Shown here piece by piece: positions 1 to 5,475 of a stretch of DNA of 8,208 bases. The notes under the pieces are model-generated. The model ran no database searches and was not told where the DNA came from. It saw nothing but the letters and a program-made list of their open reading frames with translations. Within the stretch, counting starts at the first letter, position 1; each line of letters starts with the position of its first letter. Location: NCBI GenBank assembly GCA_029237515.1, contig JARBAV010000134.1, forward strand, positions 1 to 8,208, in the 5' to 3' direction. The position numbers were made by a program, and so were the translations under genes. Origin of the DNA: Nitrososphaerales archaeon (GTDB lineage Archaea > Thermoproteota > Nitrososphaeria > Nitrososphaerales > Nitrososphaeraceae).

Positions 1-1141
1 CAGCTTCATTTTCCACTATAACGATAGGCGCAGCCGGACCGAATACTTCTTCTCTCAAGATATCCATTTCATGATTTACGTTAGATATTACAGTTGGTTC
101 ATAATAATAACCACTACCATCGATTATGTTACCACCTAACAAGATTTCTGCATGTTTTAGCTTCGAGTCGTCGACTTGTTTGATTAGTGCTTGCCTTTGA
201 CTATCTCTAACCAATGGTCCTATGGTAGTTCTCTTATCCATGGGGTCTCCTACTATTTCCTCTTTAACATTCTGTACAAATAATTTTGTGAATTTATCTG
301 CTATTTCCTTCAATACAATAAACCTTTTAGCCGCAATACAACTTTGACCAGTATTTAACAATCTAGAATGAACCGCCTGTGGAACAGTATGATTTAGATC
401 AGCATCTTCTAAGACAATAAAGGGGTCGCTTCCTCCTAATTCTAATACGAATTTTTTTAAATCTCCTGCAGCAAGCCCTGCGACTCTTTTTCCGGTACTA
501 ACACTTCCCGTCACTGAAACTGCATCGATCTTGGACTGAACAAGAGCTTCGCCTGCTCTGTAATCACCGATGACTATCTGAAAGACGTTTTCAGGAAGTC
601 CTGCAGCAGTTAGTGAATCTCTGATATTTAGGGAAGAACCTATACATACGCTAGAATGTTTTAGAATTGCTACATTTCCTGCAATTAAAGTTGGTACTAT
701 AAATCGCATAGCCTGCCAAAATGGAAAGTTCCATGGCATAATACCTACCACTATTCCGAGAGGCTCAAATGAAACAAAGCTCTTGCGAAATTCGGTTGGT
801 ATTATTTGGTCTTGAAGGAACGATTCAGCGTTCTCAGAATAATACTCACATAACCATATGCACTTTTCGATTTCTGCATATGATTGAGCTATGGGTTTTC
901 CCATTTCTTGTGTGATAGTCTTGGAATACTGTTCTTTGTTCTTATCTAATACCTTCATCAAACTTCTAATGTAATCACAACGTTGCACTACGTCTTTCTT
1001 TTTCCACTTTGCAAACGCAGTCCTTGCATTACTGACAATACGTGATATTTGTTCCAAGTCAGTAGTCTCGTAGGAACGAATTACCTCTCCTGTTGCAGGG
1101 TTGATAGTTGAAATTATATCGTGAACAACTTTTGCTTGCAT
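1..1141 (-). CDS. Aldehyde dehydrogenase, succinate-semialdehyde dehydrogenase-like (3' end outside window)
   Basis: An open frame of 380 codons starts at ATG (1141-1139) and runs off the left edge without a stop, so only the N-terminal 380 residues are present. Family members are usually about 455-490 residues, so roughly 75-110 are missing. It should be a cytosolic NAD(P)-dependent enzyme oxidising an aldehyde to the carboxylate. Visible motifs are MPWNFPFW with the oxyanion Asn at about 138, the cofactor-loop motif GSVSTGK, the general base Glu234 in LELGGSDPF, the nucleophile Cys268 in NTGQSC, and EEVFGP near the cut end. The 34-residue Glu-to-Cys spacing is the normal one. The GGSDPFIVLEDADL and MPWNFPFWQ stretches resemble the Sad/YneI and archaeal succinate-semialdehyde dehydrogenase branch as I remember it. 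The exact substrate is inference. A TATA-like element lies about 35 bases upstream, and the gene appears monocistronic. Confidence 0.95.
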   Translation of the reverse strand, partial: MQAKVVHDIISTINPATGEVIRSYETTDLEQISRIVSNARTAFAKWKKKDVVQRCDYIRSLMKVLDKNKEQYSKTITQEMGKPIAQSYAEIEKCIWLCEYYSENAESFLQDQIIPTEFRKSFVSFEPLGIVVGIMPWNFPFWQAMRFIVPTLIAGNVAILKHSSVCIGSSLNIRDSLTAAGLPENVFQIVIGDYRAGEALVQSKIDAVSVTGSVSTGKRVAGLAAGDLKKFVLELGGSDPFIVLEDADLNHTVPQAVHSRLLNTGQSCIAAKRFIVLKEIADKFTKLFVQNVKEEIVGDPMDKRTTIGPLVRDSQRQALIKQVDDSKLKHAEILLGGNIIDGSGYYYEPTVISNVNHEMDILREEVFGPAAPIVIVENEA

Positions 1142-1167
1142 TTCTATACATACTAATACGTGATTAT

Positions 1168-1182
1168 GACTAATAAATTTCA
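1168..1182 (-). promoter_or_regulatory. Putative TATA promoter of the aldehyde dehydrogenase
   Basis: On the minus strand the sequence GAAATTTATTAG sits with its centre about 35 bases before the ATG at 1141. This fits an archaeal purine-BRE plus TATA layout with a leader of about 8-10 nucleotides. It rests on motif and spacing only; the surroundings are AT-rich, so chance matches are possible. Confidence 0.4.
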
Positions 1183-1310
1183 GCCTTGGTTCGAATACAT
1201 TAGAATAATCTAGAATATCATAGATAAATAGGTATGAATTGTAATATTTGTGCTGATCCGATGCAATAATATATAATTTGAATTCATGAGATCTATTGGT
1301 CATTTAATAA

Positions 1311-1430
1311 ATGTCAAAGGGAAGAGGACCTGGCGAGAGCGACAATAATGTAATAGATAGAAATGCAACTCAAACTTTGCACTTGATTTCAGTGAAAAAT
1401 GCTCTTCGGTTTCACCTTTCCTTGAATTGA
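1311..1430 (+). CDS. Doubtful small ORF, 39 residues
   Basis: ATG at 1311 to TGA ending at 1430 gives a 39-residue basic, Ser/Asn-rich peptide beginning MSKGRGPGESDNN. I do not recognise it and see no domain, membrane segment or Cys motif. The only support is the TATATAA at 1270-1276, whose centre is 38 bases upstream, giving a leader of about 12 nucleotides, the same geometry as other genes here. It could equally be the start of a short non-coding transcript or a chance ORF in AT-rich DNA. Confidence 0.2.
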   Translation: MSKGRGPGESDNNVIDRNATQTLHLISVKNALRFHLSLN

Positions 1431-1540
1431 TAGAAATGTACCGATCTATTACTAGAAATTCAATAGACACTGAATTGCTGATAATTACAATTTATTATCT
1501 ATGGCATAATTTTACTTGTAGTAGATATTTGATACCTGTC

Positions 1541-2710
1541 TTATTGCTGTTTACTTTTCTCCAGTAAAGCATTTTCAGCATCATCTTCGCCCTGCTTTAT
1601 CAACTTCTTTATTGTAGCAAGTGAAAAATCAGCATCTTCGAAGATATAGCGCACATCCTCTTTTCTTTCCACCTTTGTTATCTCTTCAATTATTGCTCCG
1701 CGATCAGTCGCTAGTTTATGATATTCCTTCTCTATTTGAAGAAGAGTACTTTTCATATTTTCATCCATTTGAACATTATTTAGGAGGTCATGCATCTGTC
1801 GCATGACTGTTAAATATCTCGATACTATTTTTGACATATGGATATTATGATCGGTTTTATCTGTATGTATGATATCCCTTGCCCTATGCCATATATCAAA
1901 TATATTAGTCGGAAGTTCTCTTTGAATTTTTGGAAATAAATTGACTATATAGACACGTTTATCATTTTTTGGTGATGCATCGATTACCTCTCTTAGTGGA
2001 GTATTGCTTAACAGACTTCCATCCCATAGATACATACCATTTATTTTTGCCCAAGCCAAACCATAAAATGGAAAACCAGTGCAAGCAATGACATGGCCAG
2101 CATCCAGTTCCATATGATCACTATCAAAGGTGACTGATTCACTCCTTTGAATATCTGTGCATGTCATTATTAGTCTCGGAGATACTCTTTTGGTCTCATT
2201 ACTAGAACCAGATTTAGTATTAATGCCACTTCTATATTGCTTGTTTATTCTTTCGAAATCAACGAATTTGGCTAAAGTATCCTCCAAAGGTTTGACATCA
2301 TATAGATGAGGTGGTATTCTTGTATAATTGGAGAAAATCGAATAGTAATTGAATAATGAAGCAGGATAGCCCCAAACAGGCTCAAATGCATTCTTGTTAC
2401 CATATAAGGATGCAAACATTGAGGAAAAAATGGCTCTAACATTATTATCAAGAAAAGAAGGGGTAATGCGTTCTGCCATCAAGAACCAAAACTTCTCAAG
2501 TGTTTTCGCAGAAAATTTGTCTCTACTACCCGCAATTACGGCCGCATTTACTGCCCCTATCGAAGTGCCTGCAACAATATCAAATTCTATACCATGCTTT
2601 TCCAGAGTTTTATAAACACCGCATTCATACGCGCCTAGGGCGCCTCCTCCTTGCATCACCAAGACAGTCTCATGTCTTGCTGTGGTTGTATCCCTTATTT
2701 GCATCGTCAT
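1541..2710 (-). CDS. Patatin-like phospholipase/acyl hydrolase with C-terminal DUF3734-like region
   Basis: Predicted serine acyl hydrolase of the patatin family (389 residues), expected to cleave acyl esters of lipids with a Ser-Asp dyad. From the ATG at 2710, the oxyanion motif QGGGALGAY lies at residues 20-28, the nucleophile Ser50 is in GTSIG, and the catalytic Asp230 is in the WDGS motif (DGA/G in most family members). The C-terminal third, with the basic stretch HRARDIIHTDKTDHN and long helices, resembles the DUF3734 extension seen on bacterial patatins, from memory. No signal peptide or membrane helix is evident, so it is probably cytosolic or peripheral to the membrane. The frame extends to a TTG at 2728, but the ATG at 2710 (or a second at 2704) fits better: AT-rich promoter-like stretches lie 25-38 bases before it. 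A glycine-rich substrate loop and the dyad are intact, so it is likely active. The substrate is unknown. Confidence 0.93.
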   Translation of the reverse strand: MTMQIRDTTTARHETVLVMQGGGALGAYECGVYKTLEKHGIEFDIVAGTSIGAVNAAVIAGSRDKFSAKTLEKFWFLMAERITPSFLDNNVRAIFSSMFASLYGNKNAFEPVWGYPASLFNYYSIFSNYTRIPPHLYDVKPLEDTLAKFVDFERINKQYRSGINTKSGSSNETKRVSPRLIMTCTDIQRSESVTFDSDHMELDAGHVIACTGFPFYGLAWAKINGMYLWDGSLLSNTPLREVIDASPKNDKRVYIVNLFPKIQRELPTNIFDIWHRARDIIHTDKTDHNIHMSKIVSRYLTVMRQMHDLLNNVQMDENMKSTLLQIEKEYHKLATDRGAIIEEITKVERKEDVRYIFEDADFSLATIKKLIKQGEDDAENALLEKSKQQ

Positions 2711-2729
2711 ATTATCCAATACTCTCAAA

Positions 2730-2755
2730 GTAGATAAGATCTAAGTAATAATTAT
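2730..2755 (-). promoter_or_regulatory. Putative promoter region of the phospholipase
   Basis: Two TATA-like candidates on the minus strand, TAATTATTAC (centre about 2748) and TCTTATCTAC (centre about 2735), lie 38 and 25 bases before the ATG at 2710. Either would give a short-leader or leaderless mRNA from 2710 or 2704. Neither leaves room for initiation ahead of the TTG at 2728. The match is weak because the region is AT-rich. Confidence 0.3.
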
Positions 2756-2800
2756 CTAGGAAGTAGAGACATTCTTCCCATCTTCAATCCAATAATGAAC

Positions 2801-2834
2801 AAAAAAATGGAGCTATAGTGTTAGCAAGCTCCAT
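2801..2834 (-). terminator. Hairpin plus T-tract downstream of the 110-residue gene
   Basis: An 8-bp perfect stem ATGGAGCT (2807-2814) pairs with AGCTCCAT (2827-2834) around a 12-base loop. Read on the minus strand it is followed at once by six to seven T residues (A-tract 2801-2807). This places an intrinsic-terminator-like structure between the two minus-strand genes, about 165 bases after the stop at 2999 and before the phospholipase promoter. Archaeal termination mainly needs the T-tract, so the stem may instead stabilise the 3' end. A second T-tract at 2845-2851 follows the hairpin on the plus strand. Confidence 0.45.
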
Positions 2835-2998
2835 ATCATTGAACTTTTTTTGAAATTTAATGGTATCTACTTTTATTGATATTGCATATGCTAATTCACC
2901 TGCAGATGTCGGGAGTATCAGTAATTCAGTGGTAATTAAATCGAGGATGTCATCAATATTGGATTAGCCGTCTCAGCTGAATAGGAGGCAAATCGAAT

Positions 2999-3331
2999 CT
3001 AGATCTCGAAGACTTCAGGTTTACTTGTCGCCGTAGCTGGTTGTTTTCGTTGTGGGTTAATCTCATCTATATTCTTTGTAAGTTCTGATACCTTCTGGTC
3101 TGATATTATTCGTTTTATATCTTCGAGTTCAGGCGTAGATCTTACTACCACACCCCTTTTTTTTGTTGGTGATCCAATACTATCAACGGGATTAATTTCA
3201 ATGGCCAAAGAAGGGTTATTACTCCTTAACCCTGGAAGTCGCAATAGGAATACACCAGGAATATTTGTTGGCTTTCGCTCCCAGTCTTTGCCTTGTGTAA
3301 GAAAATCGCGTAATCTCTCGGTAACGGACAT
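2999..3331 (-). CDS. Hypothetical protein, 110 residues, probably conserved in Thaumarchaeota
   Basis: ATG at 3331 opens a 110-residue soluble protein with no membrane segment. It has three visible parts. Residues 1-20 form a charged helix. Residues about 20-60 carry a Pro-rich core, with PGVFLLRLPG and IEINPVDSIGSPTKKRG, that looks like a conserved motif block. The remainder is a helical tail (PELEDIKRIISDQKVSELTKNI) ending in a low-complexity Pro/Thr/Lys stretch. I believe related proteins with a similar NPVDSxGxPTKKRG block occur in other Nitrososphaeria, but this is recollection and no function is assigned to them. The gene stands alone on the minus strand, divergent from the Cys-rich protein at 3615. 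A TATA-like element lies about 32 bases upstream. Confidence 0.75.
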   Translation of the reverse strand: MSVTERLRDFLTQGKDWERKPTNIPGVFLLRLPGLRSNNPSLAIEINPVDSIGSPTKKRGVVVRSTPELEDIKRIISDQKVSELTKNIDEINPQRKQPATATSKPEVFEI

Positions 3332-3358
3332 TTCTTATCGTAGTATATATGCGACTAC

Positions 3359-3371
3359 ATTTATCTTTTAC
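3359..3371 (-). promoter_or_regulatory. Putative TATA promoter of the 110-residue gene
   Basis: The minus-strand sequence AAAAGATAAAT has its centre about 32 bases before the ATG at 3331, giving a leader of about 5 nucleotides. A better-looking ATATATAC (3343-3350) is only 15 bases from the start codon and is too close to serve it. Confidence 0.35.
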
Positions 3372-3565
3372 ATGTTTGTTAGCTCATGAAATAGATGTTT
3401 TTATTGCGATTAATATTGCTTGAATTTGGTACGCTGATTAATGGTAAAGCTTAGCACTAAATATCATGTTTATCGGGCTTCATTGTTGTAAGACTACTAT
3501 TCATGGCTTAAAGAAATTGTGGATATACTATATTCTCTTATCAAAAGATGAATTTATCTAAGGTA

Positions 3566-3576
3566 ATTTTATATAG
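3566..3576 (+). promoter_or_regulatory. TATA promoter for the 55-residue Cys-rich gene
   Basis: TTTTATATAG, preceded by the purine-rich AAGGTAA (BRE-like), is centred near 3571, about 44 bases before the GTG at 3615. Initiation would be expected near 3597. An ATG at 3598 near that point is useless because TAA follows after one codon, so the in-frame GTG at 3615 is used with a leader of about 18 nucleotides. Confidence 0.5.
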
Positions 3577-3614
3577 AATAAGCGCCTCTTCTCATAATGA
3601 GGTAAAGTGTCGTA

Positions 3615-3782
3615 GTGAAGGATAGTGCTTCATCCCCAATTCCTATCGAAATCAACGTACACTTAGAAAGATTTGGCAAGGAATCATGGGAAGTGGATTA
3701 TGATTTATTTGGATATTGTGACATGTGTAATTCACGAATAGATGAGTTTGGATACTGTGCTTGTGGCGGGGCAGCAGATTAG
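3615..3782 (+). CDS. Small Cys-rich putative zinc-binding protein, 55 residues, GTG start
   Basis: GTG at 3615 to TAG at 3780-3782 encodes 55 residues. The N-terminal half is acidic/aromatic (ERFGKESWEVDYDLFGY). The C-terminal half holds a compact Cys cluster, CDMC at 35-38 and CACGG at 48-52, a two-knuckle zinc-ribbon-like arrangement with four Cys ligands. The dense Trp/Tyr/Phe content and Cys pairing are not what random AT-rich DNA gives, and a TATA-like box sits at the right distance. No in-frame ATG exists: the frame is closed by TAA at 3603. Zinc binding is inference from Cys spacing, and the partner and role are unknown. It lies upstream of a second Cys-rich gene on the same strand but is separated by about 420 bases, so the two are probably not one operon. 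Confidence 0.6.
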   Translation: MKDSASSPIPIEINVHLERFGKESWEVDYDLFGYCDMCNSRIDEFGYCACGGAAD

Positions 3783-4140
3783 CAGCTAAATATGTAGTTA
3801 AGGTTCTTTGCTGTTTTAGCACCTTTCCGTATCCTGGATATCAACTTACACTTTATTGGATCGGTCCAGCTTGAAGATCAAATTCGGGCAGTTTTTGTAG
3901 AATTTCCTCATTATCATGATGCTATTTGGTACTGTGTCTCCTATTTGATGTAAGGTACACCGTCTATTATGTTACTCAAACTCCATCTACGCAACATTTT
4001 TCTATTGTTGAAACAATGATGAAGCTATTACCTATTTGATATTTATTCAGAGCATTCTTGGAAATTACAAACTTGTTCCATCGATGTACGATATTCTCTT
4101 AGCTAGTATTAAATTAAATTCTAGATCTATGCCAATTTTT
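3783..4140. other. Intergenic region between the two Cys-rich genes
   Basis: I see no supportable gene. A plus-strand frame (3798-3950) stays open for about 50 codons but has no usable start codon. Two short ATG-initiated frames end identically at CCTATTTGAT (3940-3949 and 4031-4040), probably by chance. An ATGATGA (4016-4022) resembles a C box but has no CTGA D box downstream. The region becomes very AT-rich towards the promoter of the 84-residue gene. Confidence 0.5.
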
Positions 4141-4143
4141 CAA

Positions 4144-4155
4144 AATATTTTATAA
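4144..4155 (+). promoter_or_regulatory. TATA promoter for the 84-residue zinc protein
   Basis: ATATTTTATAAG is centred near 4150, so transcription would start near 4176, giving a leader of about 25 nucleotides to the ATG at 4201. The predicted start point falls inside the palindrome at 4166-4180, which suggests repressor control. Confidence 0.45.
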
Positions 4156-4157
4156 GC

Positions 4158-4180
4158 ATGTATTGTGTACATAATGTACA
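4158..4180 (+). promoter_or_regulatory. Palindromic operator-like site overlapping the predicted transcription start
   Basis: TGTACAT-A-ATGTACA (4166-4180) is a perfect 15-base inverted repeat. A further half-site ATGTA (4158-4162) pairs with TACAT (4168-4172), so three half-sites are spaced regularly just downstream of the TATA box. This placement is typical for a dimeric repressor blocking the polymerase or TFB. No other copy of the palindrome is visible in the window. The regulator is unknown. Confidence 0.45.
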
Positions 4181-4200
4181 GTAAGGGAAGATAATTTAAG

Positions 4201-4455
4201 ATGACTTGTAAAGGGATTTGCATTAGACATAAGGCTCAGAAGCAAGTTGGTACAGGTAGATACGCGGCTGGCCAGAAGAGGTGCCAAGTCTGCGAAATAT
4301 TCATTAAATGGGAAGGATTGTGGTGCCCTTGTTGTAGCTATCGCTTGAGAACTCGACCAAGAAACATAAAATATAAAGCAAAACTTAGACGGAAAGGCAT
4401 CTTGGATAAAGAAGAGCTGCAGCCTGCACCACTGACGACTGCTGTCACATCATAA
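4201..4455 (+). CDS. Small basic Cys-rich zinc-ribbon-like protein, 84 residues
   Basis: ATG at 4201 opens an 84-residue, strongly basic protein. Cysteines occur as Cys3-x3-Cys7, Cys28-x2-Cys31 and Cys42-Pro-Cys44-Cys45, with His10 nearby. That provides enough ligands for one or two zinc ions in a ribbon-like fold. The centre, GRYAAGQKRC then LWCPCCSYRLRTRPR, is the part most likely to be conserved. The tail (NIKYKAKLRRKG) is Lys/Arg-rich and could contact nucleic acid. I recall small proteins of this layout in soil ammonia-oxidising archaea, often in several copies and without a known function; this is unverified. It has its own TATA box and a palindromic operator-like site at the predicted start of transcription, so it is probably regulated alone. 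Nucleic-acid binding is inference. Confidence 0.8.
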   Translation: MTCKGICIRHKAQKQVGTGRYAAGQKRCQVCEIFIKWEGLWCPCCSYRLRTRPRNIKYKAKLRRKGILDKEELQPAPLTTAVTS

Positions 4456-4514
4456 GCATATCGTTAGTACAATCTTATGTGAGACTTGCATCATCATCGC
4501 TAGCAGATATGCTA
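4445..4514 (+). terminator. Possible 3'-end structures after the 84-residue gene
   Basis: CATAAG (4451-4456) pairs with CTTATG (4474-4479), extended by TCACAT/ATGTGA with one bulge. A second small hairpin TAGCA-GATA-TGCTA lies at 4501-4514. Together they cover the stop codon and the following 60 bases of a convergent gene pair. No long T-tract follows, so termination activity is uncertain. Confidence 0.25.
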
Positions 4515-4655
4515 TCTTATCATAGTGGAAACTGTAGCACCTCCTACTAGTAAGAAATTGATAAACCTTGGCCTCAATAATAGATCATAAAAATGGGTTG
4601 ACGATACGAATCAAGCTTGATCACTTCTCCTTAGCAGGTAATACAAACATGAATT

Positions 4656-5063
4656 TCACCCATAAAAGCTAACATATCTGTCGTCGGTAGGCTCGTCATT
4701 ATTGTGCAGATTGCATAATTGTTTATACAGGATATCGACTGCGGCCATTTCGAGCAGTTCGCCTTGAGCTACATTATATGCATATCCGATAGCGTTCAAG
4801 CTCTTCAGCCTCTTAAAAAACATCGATTCAAGCATACCATTTTTCCTAGCTCTTCTCAAAAGAAAAGCTGAAATTCGATCCAAATGATAGTTGACGTGGA
4901 TGTCGATCGCTTCATCAGAATCTACGCCATACATTTCAGAAATCTTGTTATTCAATCTCTTTTCTTCTTGTGCCGCTGATATGTTCTGATGTTGTATGCT
5001 GATAGCCGTTCTGCCACGTAGTTTTGATGATTCATTATTCAGATCGTTCTTGTTTTTCTCCAT
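4656..5063 (-). CDS. Hypothetical helical protein, 135 residues
   Basis: ATG at 5063 gives 135 residues that I do not recognise. The first 30 residues are polar, Asn/Ser/Lys-rich and likely disordered. Residues about 30-120 look almost wholly alpha-helical (AAQEEKRLNNKISEMYG, then DIHVNYHLDRISAFLLRRARKNG, then GELLEMAAVDILYKQL). There is no transmembrane stretch or signal peptide, and one Cys. The RISAFLLRRARKNG segment is an amphipathic basic helix that might bind nucleic acid or a partner, which is only a guess. The gene is convergent with the 84-residue zinc protein and 200 bases from it. A TATA-like element (CTTATAGG) lies 32 bases upstream. Codon use looks like the neighbours, so it is probably native. 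Confidence 0.65.
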   Translation of the reverse strand: MEKNKNDLNNESSKLRGRTAISIQHQNISAAQEEKRLNNKISEMYGVDSDEAIDIHVNYHLDRISAFLLRRARKNGMLESMFFKRLKSLNAIGYAYNVAQGELLEMAAVDILYKQLCNLHNNDEPTDDRYVSFYG

Positions 5064-5087
5064 CTGTCTATAAAATCATCGTAAATG

Positions 5088-5100
5088 TACCTATAAGATC
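5088..5100 (-). promoter_or_regulatory. Putative TATA promoter of the 135-residue gene
   Basis: Minus-strand GATCTTATAGG is centred near 5095, about 32 bases before the ATG at 5063, predicting a leader of about 6 nucleotides. TTTTATAG at 5068-5075 is too close to the start codon to be the functional box. Confidence 0.4.
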
Positions 5101-5221
5101 TTATTAATTTATCCTGACTAACCTGTATTATGTCCACGGATACAATAATTATGTATTATACTCTAATTGTTTGTCATTGGATGTTGGATATCGTAAGAAT
5201 ATGGCAAGGTCGGAAGTATTA

Positions 5222-5263
5222 GTAGGTCAGGTGTGAAGCCGATAGATACAGCCCCTGACCTAC
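5222..5263. ncRNA. Long perfect hairpin, candidate structured RNA
   Basis: GTAGGTCAGG (5222-5231) and CCTGACCTAC (5254-5263) form a perfect 10-bp stem, six of the ten pairs being G-C, in otherwise AT-rich intergenic DNA. The 22-base loop can add TGT/ACA pairing with a GCC bulge. There is no T-tract directly after it on either strand, so it is not a classic terminator. It is too short for a tRNA, and no ACA trinucleotide follows the stem as an H/ACA guide would need. A TATA-like box at 5153-5162 would start a plus-strand transcript near 5183 that includes it. A processing signal, a small RNA or a short palindromic repeat are all possible. Confidence 0.3.
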
Positions 5264-5390
5264 CATGAGTGATTTAGCTCGACTCAGAAAGTACAATCAA
5301 ATCCTTAACCTTTTCTAACATAGAATTTGAATATTATGATAAGAGCAATTGAGTGGTCATAACTCTAGTCAATATGACCCATAGTATCTT

Positions 5391-5405
5391 CAATCAAGTT
5401 GATTG
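5391..5405. repeat. Perfect 15-base palindrome CAATCAA-G-TTGATTG
   Basis: Seven-base arms are separated by one base. It lies 71 bases after the stop of the minus-strand tautomerase gene. A similar 12-base palindrome ATCAAGCTTGAT lies at 4610-4621, 35 bases after the stop of the next minus-strand gene. It may be a 3'-end element or a protein-binding site. Confidence 0.35.
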
Positions 5406-5417
5406 AGAGGAGGGAGA

Positions 5418-5431
5418 TATGAAATAATTTC
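5418..5431 (+). repeat. Left copy of a 14-base inverted repeat flanking the tautomerase gene
   Basis: TATGAAATAATTTC here is matched exactly, in inverted orientation, at 5758-5771. Each copy contains the small palindrome GAAAT-W-ATTTC. The pair encloses the tautomerase gene. In AT-rich DNA a 14-base match may be chance, and no target duplication or transposase supports a mobile element. Confidence 0.3.
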
Positions 5432-5475
5432 ACGTGGAGATTTGATCCAGCGAAACAATTGCTTCTTGTACCTGA

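Larger units (their letters stand above)
1142..1540. other. Intergenic region between two minus-strand genes
   Basis: No convincing gene is present. The left end carries the putative dehydrogenase promoter. A strong TATATAA sits at 1270-1276, 38 bases before a doubtful 39-codon plus-strand ORF (listed separately). A 6-bp inverted repeat AATTCA/TGAATT (1457-1462 and 1471-1476, 8-base loop) lies about 65 bases beyond the phospholipase stop and might be part of that gene's 3' end. The ttcgaat at about 1190 is not flanked by tRNA-arm pairing. Confidence 0.5.
5064..5475. other. Intergenic region with a strong hairpin and small palindromes
   Basis: No ordinary gene is visible in this 412-base gap. 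It contains the promoter of the 135-residue gene, an orphan plus-strand TATA-like GTATTATACT (5153-5162), the long GC-rich hairpin at 5222-5263, a 15-base palindrome at 5391-5405 and a purine-rich tract before an ATG-AAA-TAA (5407-5427). A minus-strand frame (5321-5163) looks faintly coding but has an internal TAA at 5274-5276. Confidence 0.5.

Noticed and set aside
1188..1198. GGTTCGAAT, similar to a tRNA T-loop
   Set aside because: Flanking bases do not pair into a T-arm, and no acceptor or anticodon stems surround it.
2711..2728. TTG start for the phospholipase at 2728
   Set aside because: An ATG lies six codons downstream, and the promoter-like AT stretches fit the ATG but not the TTG.
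1621..2733. Plus-strand ORFs opposite the phospholipase
   Set aside because: They lie antisense to a gene with intact catalytic motifs and show no coding features of their own.
2860..2967. 35-codon plus-strand ORF (MVSTFIDIAYANSPADVG...)
   Set aside because: It has no TATA box at a suitable distance and no motif, and it lies just past a terminator-like hairpin. Chance is the simpler explanation.
3798..3952. Plus-strand frame open for about 50 codons after the Cys-rich gene
   Set aside because: It has no ATG or GTG near its beginning and no recognisable domain; its only ATG is the last codon before the stop.
4016..4022. ATGATGA resembling a C box of a C/D guide RNA
   Set aside because: No CTGA D or D' box occurs in the following 80 bases and no terminal stem is visible.
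3940..4040. Repeated CCTATTTGAT (3940-3949 and 4031-4040), each ending a short ATG-ATG frame
   Set aside because: The repeat is only 10 bases and AT-rich, and the sequence between and around the copies is not duplicated.
5407..5427. Purine-rich GAGGAGGGAG before ATG at 5419, resembling a strong Shine-Dalgarno site
   Set aside because: The frame is ATG-AAA-TAA and ends at once; other frames close within a few codons. The tract may be a pyrimidine-rich 3' end on the minus strand.
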